NCBI GenBank assembly: GCA_001314865.1
Contig: LJZR01000031.1
Coordinates: forward strand, 1-47,756
Direction of reading: 5' to 3'
DNA from: Phormidesmis priestleyi Ana
GTDB lineage: Bacteria > Cyanobacteriota > Cyanobacteriia > Phormidesmidales > Phormidesmidaceae
Length of the DNA: 47,756 nt
Shown: piece by piece, positions 9,978 to 21,002 of the stretch
Numbering within the stretch: the first letter of the stretch is position 1
Layout: the number at the start of each line of letters is the position of its first letter
Translations under genes and position numbers: made by a program
Notes under the pieces: generated by a model
Told to the model about the DNA's origin: nothing
What the model saw: the letters and a program-made list of their open reading frames with translations, nothing else
Databases searched by the model: none

Positions 9978-12740
9978 CTAAACAACCGTCTCGGCCTCAG
10001 GCTTAGCCCCTGCCTCCGCGCCATTTTCTGAAGCCTGAGCGATTTCTTGTAGCCGCTCTGATAAGCCTCCAACCACCAGCGGAGAATCACCTCGATACGC
10101 CTGCATCAACAGCTGACGCAAATCGCTAATCAGCGGATAGCGAGGGTTTGCGAGCGTACACTGATCGTCAAAAGCGTGGTCAGCTAAGCTATCGAGCTGA
10201 GCATAAAAGTCGGCTTCCGGAATCGTCAGCGTCTCTGACTTTATCGACGAAATGGCCGATGGAATATTGACTTCCGCCTTTAAATTCTCAATTGCCCCAA
10301 TCAGTCGATTCACCTTCTCATCGTCAGTGGTTCCGCCTAAATGCAAATGATCGGCCACTTGCGCATAGCGCCATTTGGCGTTGGGATACTTGTATTGAGA
10401 GAATGTCGCCTGCTTAAAGGGTGCATCGGTGGCATTGTAGCGAATGACATGAGAAATCATCAGCGCATTTGCTAGGCCGTGCGGAATGTGGAACGTAGCG
10501 CCTAGCTGATGCGCCATGGAATGACAAATGCCTAAGAAGCCATTGGCAAACGCCATGCCTGCAATGGTTGAGGCATAGTGCATTTTTTCTCTTGCTTCTG
10601 GATCATCGTGACCGGCGTTATATGCCCGAGGCAAATATTTAAAGATTAGCCCAATCGCTTCGAGCGCCAGCCCGTTGGTAAATTCAGACGCCATTACCGA
10701 AGCATAGGCTTCGAGCGCATGAGTGAGCGCATCAATCCCGCCAAAGGCAGTTAAAGACTTGGGCAAATTCATCACCAAGTCTGAATCCACAATGGCCATG
10801 GTCGGCGTGAGGGCATAGTCCGCCAGCGGATACTTCATGCCGCTTTTACGGTCAGTCACCACGGCAAAAGGCGTGACTTCTGATCCGGTTCCTGAGGTGG
10901 TTGGGATTGCCACCAAAATCGCTTTTTCTCCGAGTGGCGGCAGCTCATACACCCGTTTGCGAATATCCATAAACCGCATGGCCAAGCCATCAAAGGCAAT
11001 ATCGGGATGCTCGTACATGAGCCACATAATTTTGGCCGCGTCCATGGGCGAGCCACCGCCAATGGCAATAATTACATCGGGTTGAAACTGTCGCATCAGC
11101 GCCAGTCCTTTGTTCACCGTTTCTAAAGACGGATCGGGCTCTACATCGTAAAAGATTTGGCTTTTAACGCCGATGGCGGTTAATGTTTCTTCCACCTTAC
11201 TGGTTATGCCCAAATCGTACAGCGGCTTGTCGGTAACAATAAAGGCGCGATCGCGATCGCTCAACTCACTCAGCGCCACCGGCAATGATCCCGGCTTAAA
11301 ATAAATCTTGGGCGGCACTCTAAACCACAGCATATTCTCTCGCCGTTCGGCCACTGTTTTTACATTCAGCAGGTGACGAGGTTCTACATTGGCGCTTAAA
11401 GAATTGCCGCCCCAACTGCCGCAGCCCAGGGTCAAAGACGGATCGAGCCGGAAGTTATACAAATCCCCAATCGCCCCTTGAGAAGCCGGTGTATTAATCA
11501 ACACCCGACTGGTTTCTACCAGTGACTCAAACTGTTGAATATGGTCAACATTGTCGGGCTTGGTGTATAGCACCGCCGTGTGACCTCGGCCTGCAAAGGT
11601 CACCAGTTTTTGCACTTTACTCAGGCCATCGGCAAAATCAGGCGCGCGATACATCGCCAAAATAGGAGAGAGCTTTTCGTATGAAAGCGGCTCGGTGGGG
11701 CCAATGCCGTTTACTTCAGCAATGAGCACACGGGTATTGCTAGGCACCGAAATGCCAATCATATCGGCTAGCTTAGTAACCGGCTGACCAACAATATCCG
11801 GATTTAAGCGACCGTTAATCAAAATCTTTTCAGCGAGCCGCTGCTGTTCTTCTGGTGTGGTGAAGTAAGCACCCCGACTCAAAAACTCTTTTTTTACCTG
11901 TTCATAAACCGACGCCTCGGCAATCACAGACTGCTCACTGGCACAAATCATGCCATTGTCAAAAGTTTTGCTCAGTAAGATAGAAGAAACCGCTGTTTTA
12001 AGATCGGCGCTTGCGTCAATTAACGCAGGCGTGTTGCCCGCGCCAACGCCCAGCGACGGATGCCCCGAAGAATAGGCCGCTTTAACCATACTAGGGCCGC
12101 CCGTGGCTAGCACCAAACTCACCGCTGAATGACTCATCAACGCTTGGGAGAGTTCAATAGAAGGCTGATCAATCCAGCCAATAATCGAGGCGGGCGCACC
12201 GGCTTTAACAGCGGCTTCCAACACACTGCGAGCCGCTGCAATTGTGCATAGTTTGGCTCTTGGGTGGGGCGACAAAATAATAGCGTTGCGAGTTTTGAGC
12301 GCAATCAGCGTTTTAAATATCGCTGTTGAAGTTGGATTAGTAACGGGCACAATACCGGCTAGTATCCCCATGGGTTCCGCAATTTTTTGAATGCCAAACG
12401 TAGGGTCAGATTCAATAATGCCGCAGGTTTTTTCGTGCTTGTACTTGTTGTAAATAATTTCAGAGGCGAAGTGATTTTTAATCACCTTATCTTCAACGAC
12501 ACCCATTCCTGTTTCTAAAACGGCCTGTTTGGCGAGCGGCAACCGAGCAGAATTAGCCGCTAAAGCAGCCATCTTAAAAATATGGTCTACTTGCTCTTGC
12601 GAGTAGGTGGCGTATTCAGCTTGAGCGGCTTTCACTGAGGCGACTAAGATTTCTAAGTTTTCAAGGCTGTTGACTTCTAGTCGGTCTGTTTCTGTACCGG
12701 TTTCTGTGCTGTTGGTTTCGAGGCGGTTAATCATATTCAT
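9978..12740 (-). CDS. adhE: Bifunctional acetaldehyde-CoA/alcohol dehydrogenase
   Basis: A 920-residue fusion that reduces acetyl-CoA to acetaldehyde and then to ethanol with two NADH. The N-terminal CoA-acylating aldehyde dehydrogenase domain (~25-460) has the catalytic Cys266 in DNGMICASEQ. The C-terminal iron-dependent alcohol dehydrogenase domain (~475-890) has VIAIGGGSPMDAAK for NAD and GICHSMAHQLGATFHIPHG with the metal-binding histidines. The first ~25 residues form a Thr/Glu-rich extension containing a small duplication (ETGTETDRLE and LEVNSLENLE). The length is slightly over the usual ~890. It works with PflB to re-oxidise NADH from glycolysis. The 5' region is 1.47 kb long and includes a perfect palindrome at 12860-12880. 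Confidence 0.97.
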   Translation of the reverse strand: MNMINRLETNSTETGTETDRLEVNSLENLEILVASVKAAQAEYATYSQEQVDHIFKMAALAANSARLPLAKQAVLETGMGVVEDKVIKNHFASEIIYNKYKHEKTCGIIESDPTFGIQKIAEPMGILAGIVPVTNPTSTAIFKTLIALKTRNAIILSPHPRAKLCTIAAARSVLEAAVKAGAPASIIGWIDQPSIELSQALMSHSAVSLVLATGGPSMVKAAYSSGHPSLGVGAGNTPALIDASADLKTAVSSILLSKTFDNGMICASEQSVIAEASVYEQVKKEFLSRGAYFTTPEEQQRLAEKILINGRLNPDIVGQPVTKLADMIGISVPSNTRVLIAEVNGIGPTEPLSYEKLSPILAMYRAPDFADGLSKVQKLVTFAGRGHTAVLYTKPDNVDHIQQFESLVETSRVLINTPASQGAIGDLYNFRLDPSLTLGCGSWGGNSLSANVEPRHLLNVKTVAERRENMLWFRVPPKIYFKPGSLPVALSELSDRDRAFIVTDKPLYDLGITSKVEETLTAIGVKSQIFYDVEPDPSLETVNKGLALMRQFQPDVIIAIGGGSPMDAAKIMWLMYEHPDIAFDGLAMRFMDIRKRVYELPPLGEKAILVAIPTTSGTGSEVTPFAVVTDRKSGMKYPLADYALTPTMAIVDSDLVMNLPKSLTAFGGIDALTHALEAYASVMASEFTNGLALEAIGLIFKYLPRAYNAGHDDPEAREKMHYASTIAGMAFANGFLGICHSMAHQLGATFHIPHGLANALMISHVIRYNATDAPFKQATFSQYKYPNAKWRYAQVADHLHLGGTTDDEKVNRLIGAIENLKAEVNIPSAISSIKSETLTIPEADFYAQLDSLADHAFDDQCTLANPRYPLISDLRQLLMQAYRGDSPLVVGGLSERLQEIAQASENGAEAGAKPEAETVV

Positions 12741-12859
12741 AGCCTTCGCGCTACAGTCCTTAAATGCTTGCAGTGTTTTTCTTGTCTTTTTCTTATATTT
12801 TTCTTAAATTCTTTAAAAGAGATTCTTTCGAGGGTCTGATTTAATCTGATGATTTGATT

Positions 12860-12880
12860 TGTCTGTCTGATAGACAGACA
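12860..12880. promoter_or_regulatory. Perfect inverted repeat upstream of adhE, candidate operator
   Basis: Nine-base arms TGTCTGTCT and AGACAGACA are separated by GAT. The site lies 120 bp upstream of the adhE ATG, in the only regulatory region for adhE. Perfect symmetry over 21 bases suggests a dimeric regulator site. I cannot name the regulator, and it does not resemble the FNR/NtcA consensus. Confidence 0.4.
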
Positions 12881-13154
12881 CTCCGTCAGCCTGCCCAGTT
12901 GACACTACCGCCAATAGCTCAAGCACACCCTAACTGATTTGGATGATTGAGTGAGAAACAACTTACTAATCTTCAAGATTAACTGCTGTCACAAACTTAC
13001 AAATGCTGCTGCTGACTCGCTACGACTCGCCATTAAGCGCTAGCCTCGGCTTTATGATTCTCTTGTTAAGAATATCCGGCTAGCCGTGGGCGGGTAAAAC
13101 TGTCAGAATCTGATGCTCAAGACAATACCTCGTCGCTTGGCTTTATTTTCTGGT

Positions 13155-13208
13155 TTTATTGGGCGGGTTCTATTGGGCGGGTTCTATTTATTGGGCGGGT
13201 TCTATTTG
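13155..13208. repeat. Short tandem repeat, GGGCGGGTTCTATT unit
   Basis: Three near-identical copies of a unit containing ATTGGGCGGGTTCTATT follow each other, one with a 4-bp insertion. Shorter GAACTCTATTT echoes continue to 13260. It is noncoding and one of many short tandem duplications in this window. Confidence 0.6.
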
Positions 13209-13399
13209 TCGAACTCTATTTGACTCTTTAGGGCTTTATCTATCTCTATTGAACTCTATTTCTCTCGCGATGCGTCTTTTTTTATCTTATCTTTTGACGA
13301 TGATGCGAATATCTCTTTAACGACTCTATCAGCTCAGATATATCAAACTGTATATCAAAATACAAAGGCATTTTTAACTTGTTGTACAGCTTGACCCCA

Positions 13400-13475
13400 C
13401 TGATTTAAAGTGCCTGATTTAAAGCGTCTAATTTAAAGCGTCTAATTTAAAGCGTCTGATGAGGCACTGATTTAA
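13400..13475. repeat. 14-bp tandem repeat, GTCTAATTTAAAGC unit
   Basis: Copies of GTCTAATTTAAAGC and variants (starting GCCTG or ACTG) follow one another: CTGATTTAAAGT, GCCTGATTTAAAGC, GTCTAATTTAAAGC twice, then, after a short gap, CTGATTTAAAGT. It is AT-rich and noncoding, in the adhE/acyl-CoA synthetase spacer. Confidence 0.65.
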
Positions 13476-13986
13476 AGTGTGTTTTAGCAAAGTGTATTGA
13501 TTAAAAAGTCGTTTTGGATGTTTTTTGGGTGTATTTTGGGATGTTTTAGAGAGTTTGGTTAGATAATGGCTAACCTATCGTTTGGCACTCGTGTTATATG
13601 TGTCTAAGAATAATTCAACTAGAGAAAATTTGAACACAATTGAGCCATAATGTCATCAAAAATAAATCTTGATTTAGGTTTCTTTATTAAGAGTCGGCAT
13701 AGAATTTTTGAGATGCCATGCTATATGGCTGTGGCGAATTTGTTTGAGTGTGATTTGAGCCTTTTGTGATTTGAGCCTTTTTGTATTAAAGTTCGCGTTC
13801 AAAACAACTGCTCTCAGAAACTGCTTTCCAAAAAACTGCTCTCAGGCAGTGGTCGCTCTCAAACCATAACACTTAAGCCGTGACCTTAAATCGCTTGACC
13901 AATGGTGATGTGAAGGAGCCTAATGAAATAACCTGCTACCGTAGGGCTTAGCGCTTCTATGTCTAGAGCAACTAGAGCAATAAGTT

Positions 13987-14226
13987 TTACCATCCACAAG
14001 CCTGGCTATCCACAAGCCTTGCTAAGCGCACATCCCTTAACTCATTTTTAGCCGCTTTAAATCGTTCTTGACCGTAAAGTTGTTTTAATGCGCCATCAAA
14101 CAACTCAGAAAAGTATTGGAAGTATTTTTCGCCTGTGTTTGGAAGATTTATGGCCTGAATTGCCTTTTGGATGACGAGAGTTTTGCCCTGACTAGGAATA
14201 CAACACAATGACCTCTGTAATGACAC
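13987..14226 (-). CDS. Weakly supported small protein, overlapping the next gene's start
   Basis: A 79-residue frame reads [20 protein letters not shown] and [19 protein letters not shown], which looks helical and protein-like rather than random. The N-terminal third overlaps the start of the plus-strand acyl-CoA synthetase gene, so a true start further in is likely. There is no ATG with a ribosome site. I do not recognise it. It may be the C-terminal remnant of an older gene, left in the spacer. Confidence 0.2.
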   Translation of the reverse strand: MSLQRSLCCIPSQGKTLVIQKAIQAINLPNTGEKYFQYFSELFDGALKQLYGQERFKAAKNELRDVRLARLVDSQACGW

Positions 14227-16997
14227 GCCGCGCCGATCCGGCCCACGACGTCCTGCGTACTCGCCGTCAACCGCTAGATATTCTTTTTAATCCTCAATCG
14301 GTTGCTTTAATTGGCGCTACCGATAAGCCGACCAGTGTCGGTCGTCGTTTGCTCTGGAACCTGATTCAAAATCCCTTTGGGGGGACGGTGTACCCCGTAA
14401 ACCCTAAACGTTCGAGCGTGCTCGGAATTAAAGCCTATCGGCATTTATCTGAGGTGCCTGAACGGGTTGACTTGGCGATTATTGCCACGCCAGCGGCCAG
14501 TGTACCGCAAGTGATTCGAGATTGTGCGATCGCAGGTGTGAAAGGCGCTATTGTCGTTTCAGCCGGGTTTAAAGAAGTGGGCGCAGCGGGGATCGCGCTA
14601 GAAGAAGAGATTTTGCGCTTAGTGAGTGAGTCGGGACTGCGGCTGATTGGGCCAAATTGCTTGGGTGTAATGAATCCGCATACGGGGTTTAATGCTACGT
14701 TTGCCAGTGCGATCGCCCGTCCCGGCAATGTGGGTTTTATCAGCCAAAGCGGCGCGCTCTGCACCTCTATTTTAGATTGGAGCTTTCGAGAGAACGTTGG
14801 GTTTAGCGCCTTTGTTTCGGTGGGATCAATGCTGGATGTGGGCTGGGGCGATTTGATCAACTATTTAGGTGACGACCCTAAAACCGACAGCATTGTGATT
14901 TACATGGAGTCGATTGGCAATGCCCGTGCCTTTTTGTCGGCAGCCAGAGAAGTGGCTCTAACCAAGCCCATTATTGTGATTAAGGCAGGCCGCACTGAAG
15001 CGGCTGCGGCTGCGGCGGCCTCCCATACCGGTGCATTAACCGGCAGCGATGAGGTGTTAGACGCGGCTTTTCGCCGCTGCGGCGTGCTTCGGGTTGATAA
15101 TATTGATGATTTGTTCAATCTCTCTGAGATTTTGGCCAAACAGCCTCGGCCCAAGGGTAATCGGCTGACCATTCTCACGAATGCAGGCGGGCCAGGAGTC
15201 CTTGCGACCGACGCGCTGATTCGCAATGGCGGCGCGCTAGCGGAGCTGTCGCCAGAGACGCTAAGCCGCTTAGATGCCTGTATGCCTGCCCAATGGAGCC
15301 ATCACAATCCGATTGATATTTTGGGAGATGCTACGCCAGAGCGCTATCGACAGGCCTTAGATATTGTTGCGAAAGATCCGAACAGTGACGGGTTGTTGGT
15401 GATTTTGACGCCTCAGGCGATGACCGATCCGCTGCATACGGCTGAAACCATTCAGGCCATGCGCCCCGCTGACGGCGGGCCGATGCTGGCGAGCTGGATG
15501 GGCCAAGAGACGGTTAAACCGGGCGAAGATCTGCTCAATCAGGCGGGCATTTTTACCCTGCCCTATCCCGACACTGCCGCCAAAGTATTTACCCAAATGT
15601 GGCGATATTCTCGCAATTTGCGCAGTCTGTACGAAACGCCTGCCTTTACCGAGGAGATGGTGCAGGCAGAGGTTGCGAGCACGCTGATTGATCGTGTGCG
15701 CCAGGACAACCGCACGCTCATGACCGAGCTAGAGTCTCAAATGGTGCTGTCGGCTTATGGCATTCCGACCGTGGTGAGTCAAACGGCGGTGACGGCAGAA
15801 GCGGCTGTGGTGTGCGCCCAAACCATTGGCTATCCGGTGGTGTTAAAGCTGTGGTCGCAAACAATCACCCATAAAACAGATGTGGGTGGCGTGTATTTGA
15901 ACTTAACCAGCGATCAGGCGGTTAAAGAGTCCTTTGCGGCGATTCAGGCGGCGGTGGCGGCTATCAGCTCCGACCCGGCTGCTTTTTTAGGCGTGACAGT
16001 GCAGCCGATGATCCCGCCAGATGGCTATGAGCTGATTTTGGGCAGCAGCGTCGATCCTCAGTTTGGCCCGGTGCTGTTGTTTGGCCTTGGGGGTGAGCTG
16101 GTTGAGGTGTTTCAAGATCGGGCGCTGGGGCTGCCGCCGCTGAATACGACCCTGGCTCGACGAATGATGGAGGGCACCCGAATTTATCAGGCGCTAAAAG
16201 GCGTTCGGGGCCGTGAAACGGTTGATTTGGCTGCGCTTGAACAGCTGCTTGTCAGGTTTAGTCGGTTGGTGATTGAACAACCTTGGATTAAGGAGATAGA
16301 CATTAATCCGCTGCGGGTGAATTCGCGCAGTGCTCGTCATAGTGCGATCGCACTCGATGCCCGCATTATTTTGCATGATTTAGAAACGCCAGTTGAAGAC
16401 TTACCTAAGCCCGCAATTCGCCCCTATCCGCATCAGTACGAGAGTCAATGGAGACTTAAAAACGGCGAGCCGGTCATGATTCGCCCGATTGAGCCAGAAG
16501 ACGAACCGCTGATTGTGGCCTTTCACCAAACCCTGTCAGATGAGAGTGTATATCTGCGCTATGCCCACTTTTTTAAGCTCAGTGGCCGCACGGCTCATGA
16601 GCGCCTGACGCGCATTTGTTTTATTGACTACGACCATGAAATTGCGCTGGTTGTGGAGGCGGGCTCAGAGACTGGCTCAGAGGCGGGCGCAGGGGCTGGC
16701 TCAGGGGCTGAAAGTAAACGCGATCGCGCCATTTTGGGCGTAGGACGACTCAGCCAGTTTCCCGGCACTCAAACAGTTGAGCTATCGATGCTCGTGAGTG
16801 ACCAGCACCAGCATCAGGGCATTGGTAACCAGCTCATGACCATGCTCATAAAGGTCGCCAAGCAGGAGAAAGTCAGCCAAATTGTGGCCGAGATTTTAGC
16901 TGAAAATACCGCGATGCAAAAGCTGTGCCTCAAGCATGGATTTGAGATTGAACGGCATCAGCTTGGCGACATGGTTAAAGCGACTTTGGTCTTATGA
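14208..16997 (+). CDS. ADP-forming acyl(acetyl)-CoA synthetase fused to a GNAT acetyltransferase
   Basis: A 929-residue fusion. The order is a CoA-binding domain ([19 protein letters not shown], ~25-150), ligase domains (~150-480), an ATP-grasp domain (~500-720, [20 protein letters not shown]), and a C-terminal GNAT domain (~755-929). The phosphorylatable histidine of ADP-forming acetyl-CoA synthetases is present, His273 in [12 protein letters not shown]. In the protein acetyltransferase Pat/YfiQ of enterics this position is not histidine. The enzyme may therefore make acetate and ATP from acetyl-CoA, ADP and phosphate, ending the Pfl route, while the GNAT domain may acetylate proteins. A Glu/Gly/Ala-rich insert ([15 protein letters not shown]) interrupts the GNAT domain. 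AGGAA lies 10 bases before the ATG. It is followed by glgX. Confidence 0.88.
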   Translation: MTSVMTRRADPAHDVLRTRRQPLDILFNPQSVALIGATDKPTSVGRRLLWNLIQNPFGGTVYPVNPKRSSVLGIKAYRHLSEVPERVDLAIIATPAASVPQVIRDCAIAGVKGAIVVSAGFKEVGAAGIALEEEILRLVSESGLRLIGPNCLGVMNPHTGFNATFASAIARPGNVGFISQSGALCTSILDWSFRENVGFSAFVSVGSMLDVGWGDLINYLGDDPKTDSIVIYMESIGNARAFLSAAREVALTKPIIVIKAGRTEAAAAAAASHTGALTGSDEVLDAAFRRCGVLRVDNIDDLFNLSEILAKQPRPKGNRLTILTNAGGPGVLATDALIRNGGALAELSPETLSRLDACMPAQWSHHNPIDILGDATPERYRQALDIVAKDPNSDGLLVILTPQAMTDPLHTAETIQAMRPADGGPMLASWMGQETVKPGEDLLNQAGIFTLPYPDTAAKVFTQMWRYSRNLRSLYETPAFTEEMVQAEVASTLIDRVRQDNRTLMTELESQMVLSAYGIPTVVSQTAVTAEAAVVCAQTIGYPVVLKLWSQTITHKTDVGGVYLNLTSDQAVKESFAAIQAAVAAISSDPAAFLGVTVQPMIPPDGYELILGSSVDPQFGPVLLFGLGGELVEVFQDRALGLPPLNTTLARRMMEGTRIYQALKGVRGRETVDLAALEQLLVRFSRLVIEQPWIKEIDINPLRVNSRSARHSAIALDARIILHDLETPVEDLPKPAIRPYPHQYESQWRLKNGEPVMIRPIEPEDEPLIVAFHQTLSDESVYLRYAHFFKLSGRTAHERLTRICFIDYDHEIALVVEAGSETGSEAGAGAGSGAESKRDRAILGVGRLSQFPGTQTVELSMLVSDQHQHQGIGNQLMTMLIKVAKQEKVSQIVAEILAENTAMQKLCLKHGFEIERHQLGDMVKATLVL

Positions 16998-17025
16998 AGC
17001 CTGATGAAGCCTGATGAAGCCTGAT
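16996..17025. repeat. 10-bp tandem repeat (GAAGCCTGAT x3) at a stop codon
   Basis: Three perfect copies of GAAGCCTGAT begin inside the TGA stop of the acyl-CoA synthetase gene and end 8 bp before the glgX ATG. Each copy carries a TGA in one frame. The array spaces the two genes and leaves glgX without an obvious ribosome site. Confidence 0.7.
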
Positions 17026-17033
17026 GAAATCTT

Positions 17034-19097
17034 ATGAAACTTACAGTTCAGCCCGGTAACAGTTTTCCTTTGGGAGCAGTGGTTCGAGAGGGCGGCGTCA
17101 ATTTTTGTCTCTATGCCAAGGAGGCGATCGCCGTCGAACTCTTGCTGTTTGACTCGCCCACATCGACTGTGCCACACACCACCCTTTGGCTCGATCCTCA
17201 GACCAACAGAACCTTTCAGTACTGGCACGCATTTGTCACCGGGCTGAGCAGCAATCAAGTGTATGCCTACCGAGTAGATGGCCCTTACGATCCGAGTAAC
17301 GGCCTGCGGTTTAACCGTAACAAGGTGTTGATAGATCCCTACTCGCGACTCGTAGTGGGCTGGCAACACTACGACCGGCAGGCAGCTAGCACACCGTTTG
17401 ACAATGTTCAGCAAGCGTTGAGAAGTGTAGTTGTTGACCCTGTGCAATACGACTGGGAAGGCGATCGCCCTCCCAAAACACCCTATGCCGAAACGGTGAT
17501 TTATGAGCTGCATGTAGGCGGCTTTACCCGGCATCCTAACTCAGGGCTTCCGCCCGACAAAAGAGGAACCTATGCAGGCTTAATTGAAAAAATTCCTTAC
17601 TTAAAAGCATTGGGCATTACGGCAGTAGAGCTTATGCCTGTACAGCAGTTTGACGCCAGCGATGCCCCGGCTGGCCGCATCAACTATTGGGGCTATAGCC
17701 CGGTTGCTTTTTTTGCGCCGCACTGGGCCTACAGCGCCTGTAAGGAGGGCTTAGGGCCGATCAACGAGTTTCGCGATATGGTCAAGGCGCTTCACCAAGC
17801 GGGCATTGAGGTGATTTTAGACGTGGTGTTTAACCATACCGCCGAGGGCAATCACGAAGGGCCTACGCTGTCGTTTCGCGGCTTAAGCAACGAGTCGTAC
17901 TACATTTTAGAAGACCACAAAGCCTATTACAAAAACTACAGCGGCTGCGGCAATACCTTTAAAACCAGCACCATCAGCGGCTACCTAATTCTCGATTGTT
18001 TGCGCTACTGGGTGAGTGAAATGCATGTCGATGGCTTTCGCTTTGACCTGGCGTCGGTACTCGCGCGCGGGCTGACGGGCGAACCAGAGGCCATTCCACC
18101 GATTTTATGGATGATCAACACCGATCCAGCGCTGGCGGGCATTAAAATTATTGCCGAGGCTTGGGATGCGGCGGGGCTGTATCAGGTGGGCCAGTTTGCC
18201 GGAGAGCGGTTTGCTGAATGGAATGGCCCTTACCGAGACGAAGTAAGGCGGTTTATACGGGGCGATCGCGCCCTCACTGGCGCTATTGCCCATCGCATTA
18301 TGGGCAGCCCCGACCTGTATCCGCATCTCAACCGAGGCCCCAACTACAGCGTTCATTTTGTCACCTGTCATGATGGCTTTACGCTGCATGACCTAGTGAG
18401 CTACAACCACAAACACAACGAGGCCAATGGTGAAGACAGCCGCGATGGTGCAAACGACAACTGGAGCTGGAACTGTGGCGCAGAAGGCCCAACAGACGAT
18501 CCTCAAGTATTGTCACTGCGGCTAAAGCAGGCCAAAAATATGATGGTGCTATGGGCCATGTCCCAAGGCACGCCCATGCTGTTGATGGGAGACGAAGTGC
18601 TGCGATCGCAGCGCGGCAACAACAACGCCTACTGCCAAGACAATCCCCTCAGCTGGTTCGACTGGGATGATCTCTTGGGCCAACAAGACTTTCTGCGCTT
18701 TGTCCAACAGATCATCGCGCTGATTCAAAATCTCAATGTTTTCAAGCATGACGAGCCATTGATTGTCACACCACAAGCCATTGTAGAACCCGCCATTACC
18801 TGGCATGGCATCCACCTGGGCCAGCCCGATTGGAGCGACGACTCCCACTCTCTCTCTTTCACGCTCCGCTACCGCGAGTATGGCGAGCAACTGCATGTCA
18901 TTTTCAATAGCTTTTGGGAATCGCTCACCTTTGACCTCCCATCCTTAAACAGAGGGCTGCACTGGCAGCGCATTGTCGATACTGCGTTGGCCACCCCTCA
19001 CGACTTTTGTCCCATTGAGCGAGCGCCTAAAATTGAGACATCTTTTTATCACGTCGATCCGCGCACCGCCGTTATACTCATGGCTAAAAGTTGGTAA
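17034..19097 (+). CDS. glgX: Glycogen debranching enzyme (GH13, isoamylase type)
   Basis: A 687-residue isoamylase-type enzyme that hydrolyses alpha-1,6 branches of glycogen after phosphorylase trimming. A carbohydrate-binding N-terminal domain (GAVVREGGVNFCLYAK) precedes the GH13 barrel. The catalytic residues are visible in DGFRFDLASVL (nucleophile Asp), IIAEAWDAAGLY (acid/base Glu) and FVTCHDGFTLHDLVSY (third Asp). The length is normal for GlgX. It lies 36 bp after the acyl-CoA synthetase/GNAT gene on the same strand, and gap1 follows. The set fits glycogen mobilisation for fermentation in the dark. No upstream Shine-Dalgarno sequence is clear, so translational coupling is possible. Confidence 0.95.
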   Translation: MKLTVQPGNSFPLGAVVREGGVNFCLYAKEAIAVELLLFDSPTSTVPHTTLWLDPQTNRTFQYWHAFVTGLSSNQVYAYRVDGPYDPSNGLRFNRNKVLIDPYSRLVVGWQHYDRQAASTPFDNVQQALRSVVVDPVQYDWEGDRPPKTPYAETVIYELHVGGFTRHPNSGLPPDKRGTYAGLIEKIPYLKALGITAVELMPVQQFDASDAPAGRINYWGYSPVAFFAPHWAYSACKEGLGPINEFRDMVKALHQAGIEVILDVVFNHTAEGNHEGPTLSFRGLSNESYYILEDHKAYYKNYSGCGNTFKTSTISGYLILDCLRYWVSEMHVDGFRFDLASVLARGLTGEPEAIPPILWMINTDPALAGIKIIAEAWDAAGLYQVGQFAGERFAEWNGPYRDEVRRFIRGDRALTGAIAHRIMGSPDLYPHLNRGPNYSVHFVTCHDGFTLHDLVSYNHKHNEANGEDSRDGANDNWSWNCGAEGPTDDPQVLSLRLKQAKNMMVLWAMSQGTPMLLMGDEVLRSQRGNNNAYCQDNPLSWFDWDDLLGQQDFLRFVQQIIALIQNLNVFKHDEPLIVTPQAIVEPAITWHGIHLGQPDWSDDSHSLSFTLRYREYGEQLHVIFNSFWESLTFDLPSLNRGLHWQRIVDTALATPHDFCPIERAPKIETSFYHVDPRTAVILMAKSW

Positions 19098-19164
19098 CCC
19101 AAACCACAGACATCAAAGACATCCGCCGCTAATCTTGCTCACAAGTCGTTCCCCAAAAACATTC

Positions 19165-19461
19165 ATGGAATATACAAAACCAACATTCAGCATCAAAGAT
19201 CATGCCTTGGTTGAGGTTGCCTCAGCGCTGCATTGTTACTCTCGTGATATGCAGTCTTACTACAAAATTACGCAGGGTCACTTAGTTGGCCAGCTCGATG
19301 AAGTCACTGATGAAGCGGCGCTATCGGCGCTGAAAGCAGATCTGCAAATTATCAATCAAAAAATGGAGTACTTTCATTTACTCAACAACGCCGCTTCAAT
19401 GGTCGATCTCTTAATCCACAGCCCCATCATGATGGAAGAATTGAACATTTCCAAAAAGTAA
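19165..19461 (+). CDS. Small alpha-helical protein of unknown function between glgX and gap1
   Basis: A 98-residue protein beginning MEYTKPTFSIKDHALVEVAS. It is rich in helix-forming residues, with no membrane segment, cysteine motif or signal. The frame opens earlier inside glgX, but the ATG at 19165, after the glgX stop, is the sensible start. I do not recognise the family. Its position between glycogen debranching and GAPDH suggests a small regulator or chaperone in carbon catabolism, but this rests on context alone. Confidence 0.6.
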   Translation: MEYTKPTFSIKDHALVEVASALHCYSRDMQSYYKITQGHLVGQLDEVTDEAALSALKADLQIINQKMEYFHLLNNAASMVDLLIHSPIMMEELNISKK

Positions 19462-19468
19462 ATCAGCC

Positions 19469-19524
19469 GTAAAAATTAGCTAGTAAAAATCAGCTAGTAA
19501 AAATCAGCTAGTAAAAATCAGCTA
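19469..19524. repeat. 14-bp tandem repeat, four copies, upstream of gap1
   Basis: Four copies of GTAAAAATCAGCTA (the first has T for C at one position) lie head to tail, 52 bp before the gap1 ATG. The unit is AT-rich, and the array may lie in the gap1 promoter or leader. Copy number could vary between strains. Confidence 0.8.
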
Positions 19525-19572
19525 TAAATCTGGCGGCCCACACATAGGGCCTTCACGCATAAGGACACTTAA

Positions 19573-20604
<1,032 letters not shown>

Positions 20605-20617
20605 GCGATTCGCTCTC

Positions 20618-20869
20618 TTATTGGATTAACTCCCATGCCTTCTTCACCCTTTTCTTCTGTACAGTCTTCTTCTGTATAGCCTGCTTCTGTACCGTTTTCG
20701 CCTCTCTCTTCGCCTCTTCCTTCGGATTGGCTTGAGTGCATTTGCGTGAGGAAAGAATGTGGGTGCCTCCCGCCAAAAATACCCGCACCCCCATCGCAAA
20801 ATACTCGCGCCCTACGCTCATCATTTTTTCAACCCCTTGGTGCATAAAGGCTTTGGCGGTTGAGTACAT
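20618..20869 (-). CDS. Small protein with a Lys/Gln-repeat tail, unknown
   Basis: An 83-residue frame with a credible ribosome site (AGGA, 8 bases before the ATG). The N-terminal half (AFMHQGVEKMMSVGREYFAM, GVRVFLAGGTHILSS) looks like a compact amphipathic helical segment. The C-terminal half is a basic repeat tail (VQKQAIQKKTVQKKRVKK). The DNA under it is a TTCTTCTGTAC-type tandem repeat. It faces gap1 with 13 bp between stops. The function is unknown. A basic tail might bind nucleic acid or acidic partners. Confidence 0.5.
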   Translation of the reverse strand: MYSTAKAFMHQGVEKMMSVGREYFAMGVRVFLAGGTHILSSRKCTQANPKEEAKREAKTVQKQAIQKKTVQKKRVKKAWELIQ

Positions 20870-21002
20870 TGTAATTATCCTAGTTAGTCCCGATGAGTGT
20901 AGGCGATCGCCTACGCTAAATCGCCCCTGCTATAAATAAATGAAACACGGCTGCACTGAACCCACGTTGTGCCGTGTTAGCCCTCCGCACCGGAGAAACT
21001 CT

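Larger units (their letters stand above)
12741..14207. other. Long intergenic region between adhE and the acyl-CoA synthetase gene
   Basis: Some 1.47 kb separate the divergent adhE and acyl-CoA synthetase genes. It is AT-rich and repetitive. It holds the palindrome at 12860-12880, three copies of a TTCTATTGGGCGGG-like unit (about 13155-13208), and a 14-bp tandem repeat (about 13400-13475). Many short near-duplications of CTCTATTTGACTC and GAGCCTTTTGTGATT type are also present. I see no gene with good support, except possibly a weak frame near 13987-14226. Promoters for both fermentation units must lie here. Confidence 0.6.
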
